11,416 nt of DNA from assembly GCA_910587735.1 (NCBI GenBank), contig CAJUNT010000052.1, positions 1 through 11,416 on the forward strand. The letters run 5' to 3'. Shown piece by piece: positions 1 to 6,128 of the stretch. The DNA is from an uncultured Clostridia bacterium. GTDB taxonomy: Bacteria > Bacillota > Clostridia > Lachnospirales > Anaerotignaceae. A model generated the notes under the pieces. The model saw only the letters and a program-made list of their open reading frames with translations. It had not been told where the DNA came from and made no database searches. Position numbers and translations under genes: made by a program. The first letter of the stretch is position 1; each line of letters opens with the position of its first letter.

Positions 1-108
1 CGGGTGAGAGTTTGAGAGCAACGCTCTCAAGGTTCTAACGAAACATCATTAAAAACCCGTTTACAATTAGGAAAACGAAGTTTTCATTTAAAAGTTTTGT
101 CCAACTTT
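1..108 (+). repeat. Direct repeat copy 1, identical to 246-353
   Basis: These 108 bases recur without a mismatch, as read by eye, at 246-353, an offset of 245 bases. The repeated block runs from the 3' arm of HP1 (CGGG) through HP2 and an AT-rich stretch to the 5' arm of the next HP1 (CCAACTTT). Both ends of the identity fall inside hairpins, which suggests recombination or slippage between element copies. The true repeat may begin before the window. Confidence 0.9.
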
Positions 109-245
109 GGGGGAAGTTGGTAGGGTGTGGACAACGTCCCACAGTTCTAATAAAATAATATTAAAAATACTATTCATAATAATAAAAATTACGATATCAT
201 TCCGAACGCATAATGTAAAGTTTTTGCCCCGCTTTTTTCAAAAAG

Positions 246-353
246 CGGGTGAGAGTTTGAGAGCAACGCTCTCAAGGTTCTAACGAAACATCATTAAAAA
301 CCCGTTTACAATTAGGAAAACGAAGTTTTCATTTAAAAGTTTTGTCCAACTTT
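246..353 (+). repeat. Direct repeat copy 2, identical to 1-108
   Basis: This is the second copy of the 108-base block at 1-108. Beyond it the two copies diverge within the HP1 loop: the first copy has a run of five G after CCAACTTT, while this one has a run of six C. The flanking arm AAGTTGG is shared in both cases. Confidence 0.9.
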
Positions 354-374
354 CCCCCCAGAAAGTTGGACAAA
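341..374. repeat. Perfect 14-bp inverted repeat (HP1 type) upstream of cobJ
   Basis: TTTGTCCAACTTTC (341-354) is the exact reverse complement of GAAAGTTGGACAAA (361-374), with a six-base loop CCCCCA. It is the longest uninterrupted stem before cobJ. There is no T-tract on either side, so it does not look like a simple intrinsic terminator. It is the HP1 position of the reverse-oriented end of the repeat family. Confidence 0.8.
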
Positions 375-433
375 GAACTTTACCTTTTGCTAACGCAATT
401 ATTTCGGAACTTTACCTTTTGCTAACGCAATTA
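375..433 (+). repeat. Two tandem copies of the ~32-bp end unit
   Basis: A 27-base stretch beginning GAACTTTACC and ending ACGCAATTA occurs at 375-401 and again at 407-433, a period of 32. The same unit appears in the opposite orientation at 4515-4570, 5795-5850 and 11239-11334, where it starts with TTCCGTT or a close variant. It marks the outer ends of the repeat elements. Confidence 0.85.
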
Positions 434-443
434 CATCATTATT

Positions 444-449
444 AAGGAG
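444..449 (+). promoter_or_regulatory. Ribosome binding site that fixes the cobJ start at TTG 458
   Basis: AAGGAG lies eight bases before TTG 458-460. The in-frame GTG at 449-451 overlaps the last base of this motif and cannot be served by it. TTG 458 is therefore the better start. It gives a protein beginning MNTLYIIGIG, which matches where CobJ/CbiH proteins normally begin. Confidence 0.75.
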
Positions 450-457
450 TGTTAATT

Positions 458-1183
458 TTGAACACATTATACATTATAGGCATAGGTGCAGAAGCACAAA
501 CCACTATGACAACAGAAGCTACAAGTATACTACAAAAATGCGATTTGATAGTAGGCTACACAGTATACACAGATTTAGTAAAAAAGTACTTTCCCCAAAA
601 ACAATATTACAGCAGTGCCATGACACAAGAAAAACAAAGAGTACTTTATGCCATAGAGCAATGTCAAAAAGACATAAAAACAGCAATTATATCAAGTGGC
701 GATAGCAGTGTATACGGCATGGCATCGCTTGCATACGAACTAGCAGAACACACAGACATTGACATACAAGTAATTGCAGGTGTAACAGCGTGTTTGAGTG
801 CAAGTGCAGTATTAGGCGCAGTGCTTTCAAATGATTTTGCAGTCATCAGTTTAAGCGATTTGATGACACCATGGGAACAAATACAAAAAAGAATTGCACT
901 TTCAGCGCAAGGGGATTTTTTAATTTGTCTATACAACCCCTCAAGCAAAAAAAGAAAACACTATTTAAAATATGCTTGTGATATCATACTACAATATCAG
1001 AGCGAAAACACAATATGCGGTATTGTGAAAAATATTGCAAGAGAATCACAGCAAAGTCGCATTATGACATTAAAAGAATTAAGAGAAACCGAAACAGATA
1101 TGTTTACAACGATACTTATAGGAAACAGCAAAACAAAATTGATAAAAGGGAAAATGATAACACCAAGAGGGTACAGCATATGA
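458..1183 (+). CDS. cobJ: Precorrin-3B / cobalt-factor III C17-methyltransferase (CobJ/CbiH)
   Basis: A cytosolic S-adenosylmethionine-dependent methyltransferase of the tetrapyrrole methylase family. It methylates C17 and drives the ring contraction that turns the porphyrin-like precursor into a corrin. At 241 residues it has the usual length of a single-domain family member. Recognisable blocks are VGYTVYTDLV (32-41), SGDSSVYGMA (80-89), GVTACLSASAVLGA (108-121), DFAVISLSDLMTPWE (126-140), ICLYNPSSKKR (156-166) and the C-terminal MFTTILIGNS and TPRGY. It starts at TTG with a good ribosome binding site, and its stop overlaps the next start by 4 bp (ATGA, 1180-1183), which suggests translational coupling. 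Several glycine- or proline-rich motifs depart from the usual form: GIGAE instead of GxGPG at 8-12, SGDSS instead of SGDSG or SGDAG, and AGVT instead of PGVT or PGIT. In an anaerobe the substrate is probably the cobalt form, but that is inference. Confidence 0.93.
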   Translation: MNTLYIIGIGAEAQTTMTTEATSILQKCDLIVGYTVYTDLVKKYFPQKQYYSSAMTQEKQRVLYAIEQCQKDIKTAIISSGDSSVYGMASLAYELAEHTDIDIQVIAGVTACLSASAVLGAVLSNDFAVISLSDLMTPWEQIQKRIALSAQGDFLICLYNPSSKKRKHYLKYACDIILQYQSENTICGIVKNIARESQQSRIMTLKELRETETDMFTTILIGNSKTKLIKGKMITPRGYSI

Positions 1184-3147
1184 ATACAATATTGCTTTTT
1201 GGAGGCACAACAGAAGGAAGATTATTAACAGAATATTTATATGATACAAATGTGACAGTAGATGTTTGTGTGGCAACAGAGTATGGAAAAGAATTGCTAC
1301 AGCAAAAACAAAATATCACTGTACATTTTGGTAGAATGGATTTAAAACAAATGAAAGCATTTTTATCACAAAAACAATATTGTTGTGTGATAGATGCTAC
1401 ACACCCTTATGCTATGGAAGTCACACAAAATATCATACAGGCGTGTGAATATCACAATATACCATATTATCGTATATCGAGAGAAAACAACAATACAGAA
1501 TATGGCATATATATGGAAAGTATAGAGCAAGCTATTGATTATTTAAAAAACACAGAGGGAAATATATTGCTTACAACGGGTAGCAAAGAAATACACAAAT
1601 TTACAGCACTCCCCCAATATTCAGAAAGAGTATATGCACGTGTATTACCTTCTGTAGATTCTATTACAGCGTGTCAAAACAGTGGACTAACAGCAAAGCA
1701 TATCATTTGTATGCAGGGACCTTTTTCAAAAGATATGAATGTGGAACACATCAAACATACTAATGCAAAATATATTGTCACAAAACAATCGGGATATGCG
1801 GGAGGTTTTCAGCAAAAAATAGATGCCTCAATACAATGCCATGCTACTATTATTATATTGGCTAGAAAAGAAAAACAGCAAGGCATATCATACAATGATT
1901 GTATACAATTATTACAAAAGCAATATGGTATATATCAAAAAAGATACGTCACACTTTTAGGTATTGGCGCAGGAAAAAATACATTGACACAACAAGCACA
2001 ACAAATATTACAGCAATGCGATTGTATTATCGGTGCAAAGCGTATGATAGAAACATTACAGCATTTTCATAAACACAGCTATATCTCTTATAAAAGTGAA
2101 GAAATTGCAGAATTTATAAAACAAAATGTGATGTACAATAATATCGTTGTAGCATATTCTGGTGATATTGGTTTTTATAGCGGTGCAAAAAAATTATATG
2201 ATGCCATTGGCAATATAGATAATGTCACAATACAAACAGTAAGCGGTGTAAGTTCTGTAAGCTATTTTATGTCAAAAATACAAATGCCTTGGGAAAATGC
2301 TGTATTGATAAGTATTCATGAACAATATCAAAATGTCACAGGATATGTATTACAATATCATCAAGTAATTGTATTGCTTGGAGAATCTCATCAAACAGCA
2401 AATATTTGTAAAAAACTTTGCAATATGGGCTTACAAAATGTTAAAATAGTAATAGGTGAAAATTTGAGCTATGATACAGAAAAAATATCACAGGGTACAG
2501 CGGAAACATTTCAAAATATTGTGACATCTCCATTATCTATATTGTATATTGAAAATAACAATGTACTTCAAAAAAAATGCAATATCGGCATCAAAGACGA
2601 GTGCTTTATACGAGATAGTGTACCTATGACAAAAAGAGAAATTCGCACAATAGTATTAAGTGATATGGATTTCAAACAAAATAGTATTGTTTGGGACGTG
2701 GGTGCAGGTACAGGTTCTATTTCAATAGAAAGTGCATTACAGTGTCCTTTTGGCACAGTGTATGCCATTGAAAAAAAACAAAAAGCAATACAGTTGTTGG
2801 AGCAGAATAAAAATAAATTTCACATATACAATATGGAAATCATTTGGGGAGAAGCTCCCGAAATATTACAAACATTACCCCCACCTGATAGCGTATTGAT
2901 AGGAGGGAGCAGTGGCACAGCAAAACAAATTATGGATATTGCCATACAAAAAAATAATGCTGTAAAAATTGTTGCAACAGCAGTGACATTGGAAAGTATA
3001 AGAGATTTTGAGCAATGTTTTTCATCATTGGATATGATATGGGAATGTAAACAAATAAGCGTTTCAAAAAGTGAAGCATTTCAAAATTATCACATTATGA
3101 AATCACAAAATAGTGTATGGATATTTAGCGGAAGGAGAAAAAATTGA
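1180..3147 (+). CDS. cobK-cbiE-cbiT: Triple fusion: precorrin-6A reductase (CobK/CbiJ) with CbiE and CbiT (C5,15-methyltransferase)
   Basis: A 655-residue protein joining three consecutive cobalamin enzymes. Residues 1 to about 252 are the NAD(P)H-dependent (cobalt-)precorrin-6A reductase, with GGTTEGR (8-14), DATHPYA (72-78), LLTTGSKE, QGPFS (179-183) and VTKQSGYAGG. Residues about 255-455 are the CbiE methylase that acts at C5, with GIGAGKN (261-267), SGDIGFYSGAKK (from 327) and SGVSSVSYF (from 355). Residues about 467-655 are CbiT, which methylates C15 and decarboxylates the C12 acetate; it has VPMTKREIR (481-489), the S-adenosylmethionine loop WDVGAGTG (505-512) and IGGSSGT. The ATG at 1180 has AAGAGGG eight bases upstream and lies in the cobJ stop overlap. 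The open frame extends upstream to 1015, but only as a shadow of cobJ. CbiE-CbiT fusions (CobL type) are common; adding the reductase in front is less so. CbiE carries SIHEQ where SLHGR is usual. Confidence 0.93.
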   Translation: MNTILLFGGTTEGRLLTEYLYDTNVTVDVCVATEYGKELLQQKQNITVHFGRMDLKQMKAFLSQKQYCCVIDATHPYAMEVTQNIIQACEYHNIPYYRISRENNNTEYGIYMESIEQAIDYLKNTEGNILLTTGSKEIHKFTALPQYSERVYARVLPSVDSITACQNSGLTAKHIICMQGPFSKDMNVEHIKHTNAKYIVTKQSGYAGGFQQKIDASIQCHATIIILARKEKQQGISYNDCIQLLQKQYGIYQKRYVTLLGIGAGKNTLTQQAQQILQQCDCIIGAKRMIETLQHFHKHSYISYKSEEIAEFIKQNVMYNNIVVAYSGDIGFYSGAKKLYDAIGNIDNVTIQTVSGVSSVSYFMSKIQMPWENAVLISIHEQYQNVTGYVLQYHQVIVLLGESHQTANICKKLCNMGLQNVKIVIGENLSYDTEKISQGTAETFQNIVTSPLSILYIENNNVLQKKCNIGIKDECFIRDSVPMTKREIRTIVLSDMDFKQNSIVWDVGAGTGSISIESALQCPFGTVYAIEKKQKAIQLLEQNKNKFHIYNMEIIWGEAPEILQTLPPPDSVLIGGSSGTAKQIMDIAIQKNNAVKIVATAVTLESIRDFEQCFSSLDMIWECKQISVSKSEAFQNYHIMKSQNSVWIFSGRRKN

Positions 3148-4508
3148 ATATACCAAGAATACTTTTTTCAGCACCTTCAAGTGGTACAGGTAAAACAACA
3201 GTTACTTGTGGATTTTTAAGCGCATTAAAATATAGAAATCAAAATGTTGTTTCATATAAATGTGGTCCCGATTATATTGATACACTTTTTCATAGCAATG
3301 TATTAAATGTAAATTGTTATAATATAGATACATTTTTAATGGGTGAAAAAAATGTCATAAATCTTTTTTGTCAAAATGCTTTTGAAAAACAAATTGCAGT
3401 AATAGAGGGTGTTATGGGGTATTATGATGGTATAGGTGGCATTAGCACAGATTCCAGTACCTATCATATTGCGTCATTGACAAAAACGCCTGTGATATTG
3501 GTAGTAAATGCAAAAGGTATGAGTTTGTCTATTGTTGCATTGCTAAAGGGTTTTATGGAATATCAAAAACAAAGTTATATAAAAGGTGTCATATTAAATG
3601 ATGTTTCAGAAATGCATTATCAAACATTGAAAAAACTCATTGAAAAAGAACTACCCCTACAGGTATATGGCTATTTGCCTCTAAAACAAGAATTTGCACT
3701 AAAAAGTAGACATTTAGGACTTATAACACCACAGCAAACAGAACATTTACAGCAAAAAATGTATTTGTTGTCAAAGCAAATGGAAAAAACAATACAAATT
3801 GATGAAATACTGGAATTGGCAAAAACAGCAGAACCTCTCCCATTTGTACCACAAAATATACCAAAACAAATACAAAAATGTCGTATTGCTGTTGCAAAAG
3901 ATGATGCTTTTTGTTTTTATTATGAAGACAATATACAGTATTTAAAACAATATGGTTGTGATATACAGTATTTCAGCCCATTGCACCATAAAGCGCTCCC
4001 CACAAATATACATGGTTTGATATTAGGGGGAGGCTATCCAGAATTGTATGCGAAACAACTTTCTGAAAATACTACTATGATAAAAAGTATACAATGTGAA
4101 ATCAATAAGGGATTGCCTGTATATGCGGAATGTGGAGGTTTTTTGTATCTGCATGAAACATTGGAAGATATGCAGGGGAAAGAATATGCTATGTTGGGTG
4201 TGATAAAAGCAAAAGCAGTAAAAGGCGAACGTTTGAAACAATTTGGATATGTGACATTGTGCGCAAAACAAAATACATTGCTTTGTGATAAGGGAGAATG
4301 TATACCAGCGCATGAATTTCATTATTGGCAAAGTACAAATAATGGTAATGCATTTGATGCTGTAAAACCACTTTCTCAAAAAAAATGGCAGTGTGTTTAT
4401 AGTGTAGGTAATGTGTTCGCAGGATTTCCTCATATTCATTTTTATGGTAATACAAATATTGCGGATAATTTTATAAAATTGTGTTGTACGCAAGTTAAGA
4501 AATCATGA
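3144..4508 (+). CDS. cbiA: Cobyrinic acid a,c-diamide synthase (CbiA)
   Basis: This ATP- and glutamine-dependent enzyme amidates the a and c side chains of (cobalt-)cobyrinic acid. At 454 residues it has the usual CbiA length. The N-terminal ATP-binding half shows the P-loop SSGTGKTT (12-19), KCGPDYID (39-46) and IEGVMGYYDG (87-96). The C-terminal glutamine amidotransferase half shows LGGGYPE (294-300), the nucleophile Cys330 in AECGGF, the EFHYW block, and FPHIH near the end, with His430 and His432 as candidates for the catalytic histidine. The start is TTG at 3144 with AAGGAG six bases upstream. TTGA at 3144-3147 overlaps the stop of the preceding fusion gene by 4 bp, so the two are probably translationally coupled. 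Domain order and motifs separate it from CbiP, which has a different P-loop and acts later. Confidence 0.95.
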   Translation: MNIPRILFSAPSSGTGKTTVTCGFLSALKYRNQNVVSYKCGPDYIDTLFHSNVLNVNCYNIDTFLMGEKNVINLFCQNAFEKQIAVIEGVMGYYDGIGGISTDSSTYHIASLTKTPVILVVNAKGMSLSIVALLKGFMEYQKQSYIKGVILNDVSEMHYQTLKKLIEKELPLQVYGYLPLKQEFALKSRHLGLITPQQTEHLQQKMYLLSKQMEKTIQIDEILELAKTAEPLPFVPQNIPKQIQKCRIAVAKDDAFCFYYEDNIQYLKQYGCDIQYFSPLHHKALPTNIHGLILGGGYPELYAKQLSENTTMIKSIQCEINKGLPVYAECGGFLYLHETLEDMQGKEYAMLGVIKAKAVKGERLKQFGYVTLCAKQNTLLCDKGECIPAHEFHYWQSTNNGNAFDAVKPLSQKKWQCVYSVGNVFAGFPHIHFYGNTNIADNFIKLCCTQVKKS

Positions 4509-4786
4509 AATCATTCCGTTCGCAAAAGTTAAAGTTTTTACTATAACTGCGTTCGCAAAAAGTAAAGTTCTTTGCTTCTTTCTTTCAAGAAAGAAGTGAG
4601 AGTTTGAGAGCAACGCTCTCAAGGTTCTAACAAAACAATATTATTTTTCATGATTTTAGTAAAAAAGTATTTTATAAAAATATCTTTTATTTGTGGACGC
4701 TGTCCACACCTGCAAACTTTTTTGAAAAAAAGTTTGACAAAAAACTTTAACTTTAGCGAACACAATTACGTCGAAAACTTTACATT
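4509..4786 (+). repeat. Two-hairpin repeat element between cbiA and cbiB, plus orientation
   Basis: The whole cbiA-cbiB gap is one copy of the repeat family; I see no gene. The left end has two ~33-bp units (GTTCGCAAAA at 4518 and 4551), an HP1 hairpin at 4575-4596 (CTTCTTTCTT/AAGAAAGAAG) and an HP2 hairpin at 4604-4622 (TTGAGAGC, AAC, GCTCTCAA). An AT-rich centre follows from about 4623 to 4691. The right end is inverted: HP2 at 4692-4708 (TGTGGAC, GCT, GTCCACA), HP1 at 4713-4736 (CAAAC/GTTTG with T and A runs), then about one and a half end units to 4786. The two ends are imperfect inverted repeats of roughly 33 bp. The element stops a few bases before the cbiB ribosome binding site (AAAGGAG, 4789-4795). 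The centre is the reverse complement of the centre at about 5905-5980. Confidence 0.85.
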
Positions 4787-4801
4787 TCAAAGGAGCATTG
4801 T

Positions 4802-5776
4802 ATGAAACAAAACATACTTATTGTAATCATTGCATTTTACATGGATATACTTTTTGGTGACCCAAACAATATTCCTCACCCCATTTGTGGTATAGGGCAT
4901 ATCATAAGCAAAACAGAAAGCATATTACGAAAACACTGTTGCAATACGATATCACAAAAGCGCAAAAGTGGTGTATTACTAATTGCCATTGTGATAACAA
5001 TATCATTAAGCATACCAGCAGTACTATTATTTTTATTACGTTTTTTAGGACAAAAAGCGGTATTGACTGCTAAAGTAGTAATATGTTGGTATATGCTTGC
5101 TATGAAATCATTAAAAAAAGAAAGTATTGCCGTTTATGACAAATTGCAAAAAAACGATTTAGAAGGCGCAAGAAATGCCGTTTCTCGTATTGTGGGGAGA
5201 GATACACAATATTTGACAAAAGAAGGCATTACAAAGGCAACAATAGAAACCGTTGCCGAAAATACTTCAGATGGTGTGATTGCACCATTGTTTTATATGA
5301 CATTTTTTGGCACACTAGGCGGAGTATTTTATAAAGCAGTCAATACTATGGATTCTATGGTAGGCTATAAAAATGAAAAATATATCGACTTTGGTAAATA
5401 TCCCGCTAAATTAGATGACATTGTAAATTATATTCCTTCTCGTATTTCCGCGCTGTTATTATGCTGTTGTTCTTTTCTGTTGGGGTATGACGGAAAAAAT
5501 AGTTTTAAAATATGGAAAAGAGATAAAAGAAAACACGCAAGTCCTAATTCTGCTCAAACAGAATCAGCTTGTGCAGGTGCTTTGGGTATACAGCTTGCTG
5601 GTGACGCTTGGTATTTTGGAAAAAGATATCATAAGGAGTTGATAGGCGATAAAAATAGAGATGTCGAAATAGAAGATATTAAACGGGTAAATCATTTGCT
5701 TTATGCATCTGGTTTTTTGGCGGTGATTGTTTTTTCAAGTGTAGCTGTGATAATAGATAAGTGTTGTAAAAAATGA
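4802..5776 (+). CDS. cbiB: Adenosylcobinamide-phosphate synthase (CbiB)
   Basis: An integral membrane protein that attaches (R)-1-amino-2-propanol O-2-phosphate, made by CobD, to the f side chain of adenosylcobyric acid. The protein has 324 residues, typical for CbiB. Diagnostic motifs are DILFGDPNNIPHPICGIG near the N-terminus (15-32), VGRDT (131-135), IETVAENTSDGV (148-159), KAVNTMDSMVGYKN (178-191) and HASPNS (245-250). Hydrophobic stretches that could span the membrane lie near residues 4-18, 57-82, 87-103, 158-178, 215-228 and 300-318. The ATG follows AAAGGAG with a six-base spacer. Unlike the genes on either side it does not touch a neighbour: repeat elements of opposite orientation flank it, so it may have its own transcript or be read through them. 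Confidence 0.95.
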   Translation: MKQNILIVIIAFYMDILFGDPNNIPHPICGIGHIISKTESILRKHCCNTISQKRKSGVLLIAIVITISLSIPAVLLFLLRFLGQKAVLTAKVVICWYMLAMKSLKKESIAVYDKLQKNDLEGARNAVSRIVGRDTQYLTKEGITKATIETVAENTSDGVIAPLFYMTFFGTLGGVFYKAVNTMDSMVGYKNEKYIDFGKYPAKLDDIVNYIPSRISALLLCCCSFLLGYDGKNSFKIWKRDKRKHASPNSAQTESACAGALGIQLAGDAWYFGKRYHKELIGDKNRDVEIEDIKRVNHLLYASGFLAVIVFSSVAVIIDKCCKK

Positions 5777-6112
5777 TATTAAAATCCCGTTCAATTCCGT
5801 TCGTAAAAGATAAAGTAACGAAATCATTGTGTTCACAAAGAGTAAAGTTTTTTGTCAAACTTTTTTTCAAAAAAGTTTGTAGGGTGCAGGGGCAACGCCC
5901 CGCAAATAAAAGATATTCTTATAAAACACTTAAAAATTTTTACTAAAATTATAAAAAATAATATTGTTTTGTTAAAACCTTGAGAGCGTTGGTCTACGCT
6001 TCGCTCCGGTCGGTGCAGAACAAACGTCCACTGGACGTTTTGCACCTCAAACTCTCACTCGCTTTTTGAAAAAAGCGAGGCAAAAACTTTATCTTTTGCT
6101 AACGCAATTATA
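5777..6112 (-). repeat. Two-hairpin repeat element between cbiB and cobD, minus orientation
   Basis: This fills the gap and holds no convincing gene. The left end has two 32-bp units (start points 5799 and 5831), an HP1 at 5856-5879 (CAAAC and T-run against A-run and GTTTG) and an HP2 at 5889-5901 (GGGGC, AAC, GCCCC). The AT-rich centre (about 5905-5980) is close to the reverse complement of the centre at 4621-4691, so the element is inverted relative to the one before cbiB. The right end has the HP2 strand TTGAG (5980-5984) and CTCAA (6046-6050), opened by a 56-bp insertion. An HP1 at 6058-6079 (CTCGC/GCGAG) and one end unit then run to about 6112. That end unit finishes directly before the cobD ribosome binding site at 6115. 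Confidence 0.85.
5987..6046. repeat. 60-bp hairpin sub-module, copy 1 (partner at 9167-9226)
   Basis: The module aligns without gaps to 9167-9226, an offset of 3180. It contains a shared TTGGTCTACGCTTCGCT block and then a two-part hairpin. The outer stem is GGTGCA (6012-6017) with TGCACC (6041-6046). The inner stem is AAACGTCCA (6022-6030) with TGGACGTTT (6032-6040), although the innermost pairs would open to form a loop. The bases 6018-6021 form a one-sided bulge. It sits where other copies of the repeat family have only a three-base HP2 loop. Confidence 0.8.
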
Positions 6113-6128
6113 ACAAGGAGGATATATT

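Larger units (their letters stand above)
1..440 (+). repeat. Compound copy of the intergenic two-hairpin repeat family upstream of cobJ
   Basis: No gene is visible in these bases. The stretch holds nested copies of the family seen in every long gap of the window. HP2 hairpins with stem TTGAGAGC, loop AAC and stem GCTCTCAA lie at 12-30 and 257-275. A long HP1 hairpin (CCCGC plus T-run, A-run plus GCGGG) lies at 228-249. Two others with CCAAC/GTTGG stems lie at 101-120 and 341-374. A third HP2 (GGAC, AAC, GTCC) lies at 129-139. The right end consists of two tandem 32-bp units in reverse orientation, finishing about ten bases before the cobJ ribosome binding site. The left side is cut by the window edge, so the full element is not seen. 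None of the hairpins is followed by a T-tract, so I do not call them terminators. Confidence 0.75.

Noticed and set aside
1..440. CRISPR array, because of repeated palindromic units
   Set aside because: Unit lengths, spacing and orientation are irregular, there are no spacers of constant length, and no cas genes are present.
449..457. GTG start for cobJ at 449, giving three extra residues
   Set aside because: It overlaps the AAGGAG ribosome binding site itself; TTG 458 has a proper eight-base spacer and matches the usual family N-terminus.
1..457. Cobalamin riboswitch upstream of cobJ
   Set aside because: I found no B12-box-like sequence or the surrounding conserved blocks on either strand; the structured sequence here is the repeat family, which also occurs upstream of asnB and past cbiP.
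1015..1179. A 55-residue N-terminal extension of the CobK-CbiE-CbiT protein
   Set aside because: It lies wholly inside cobJ in another frame, is a low-complexity Lys/Arg/Asn-rich translation, and ATG 1180 has its own ribosome binding site and the classic ATGA overlap.
4023..4493. 156-codon open frame antisense to cbiA
   Set aside because: It is antisense to the amidotransferase domain, whose catalytic motifs are intact; the product resembles no family I know and looks like an AT-rich shadow.
4575..4622. HP1 and HP2 hairpins as intrinsic terminators of the cbiA transcript
   Set aside because: No T-tract follows either stem in either direction, and the same hairpins occur in both orientations and upstream of genes.
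5679..6045. Two small minus-strand open frames across the end of cbiB and the following gap
   Set aside because: Their sequence is explained by cbiB and the repeat element; no support for translation.
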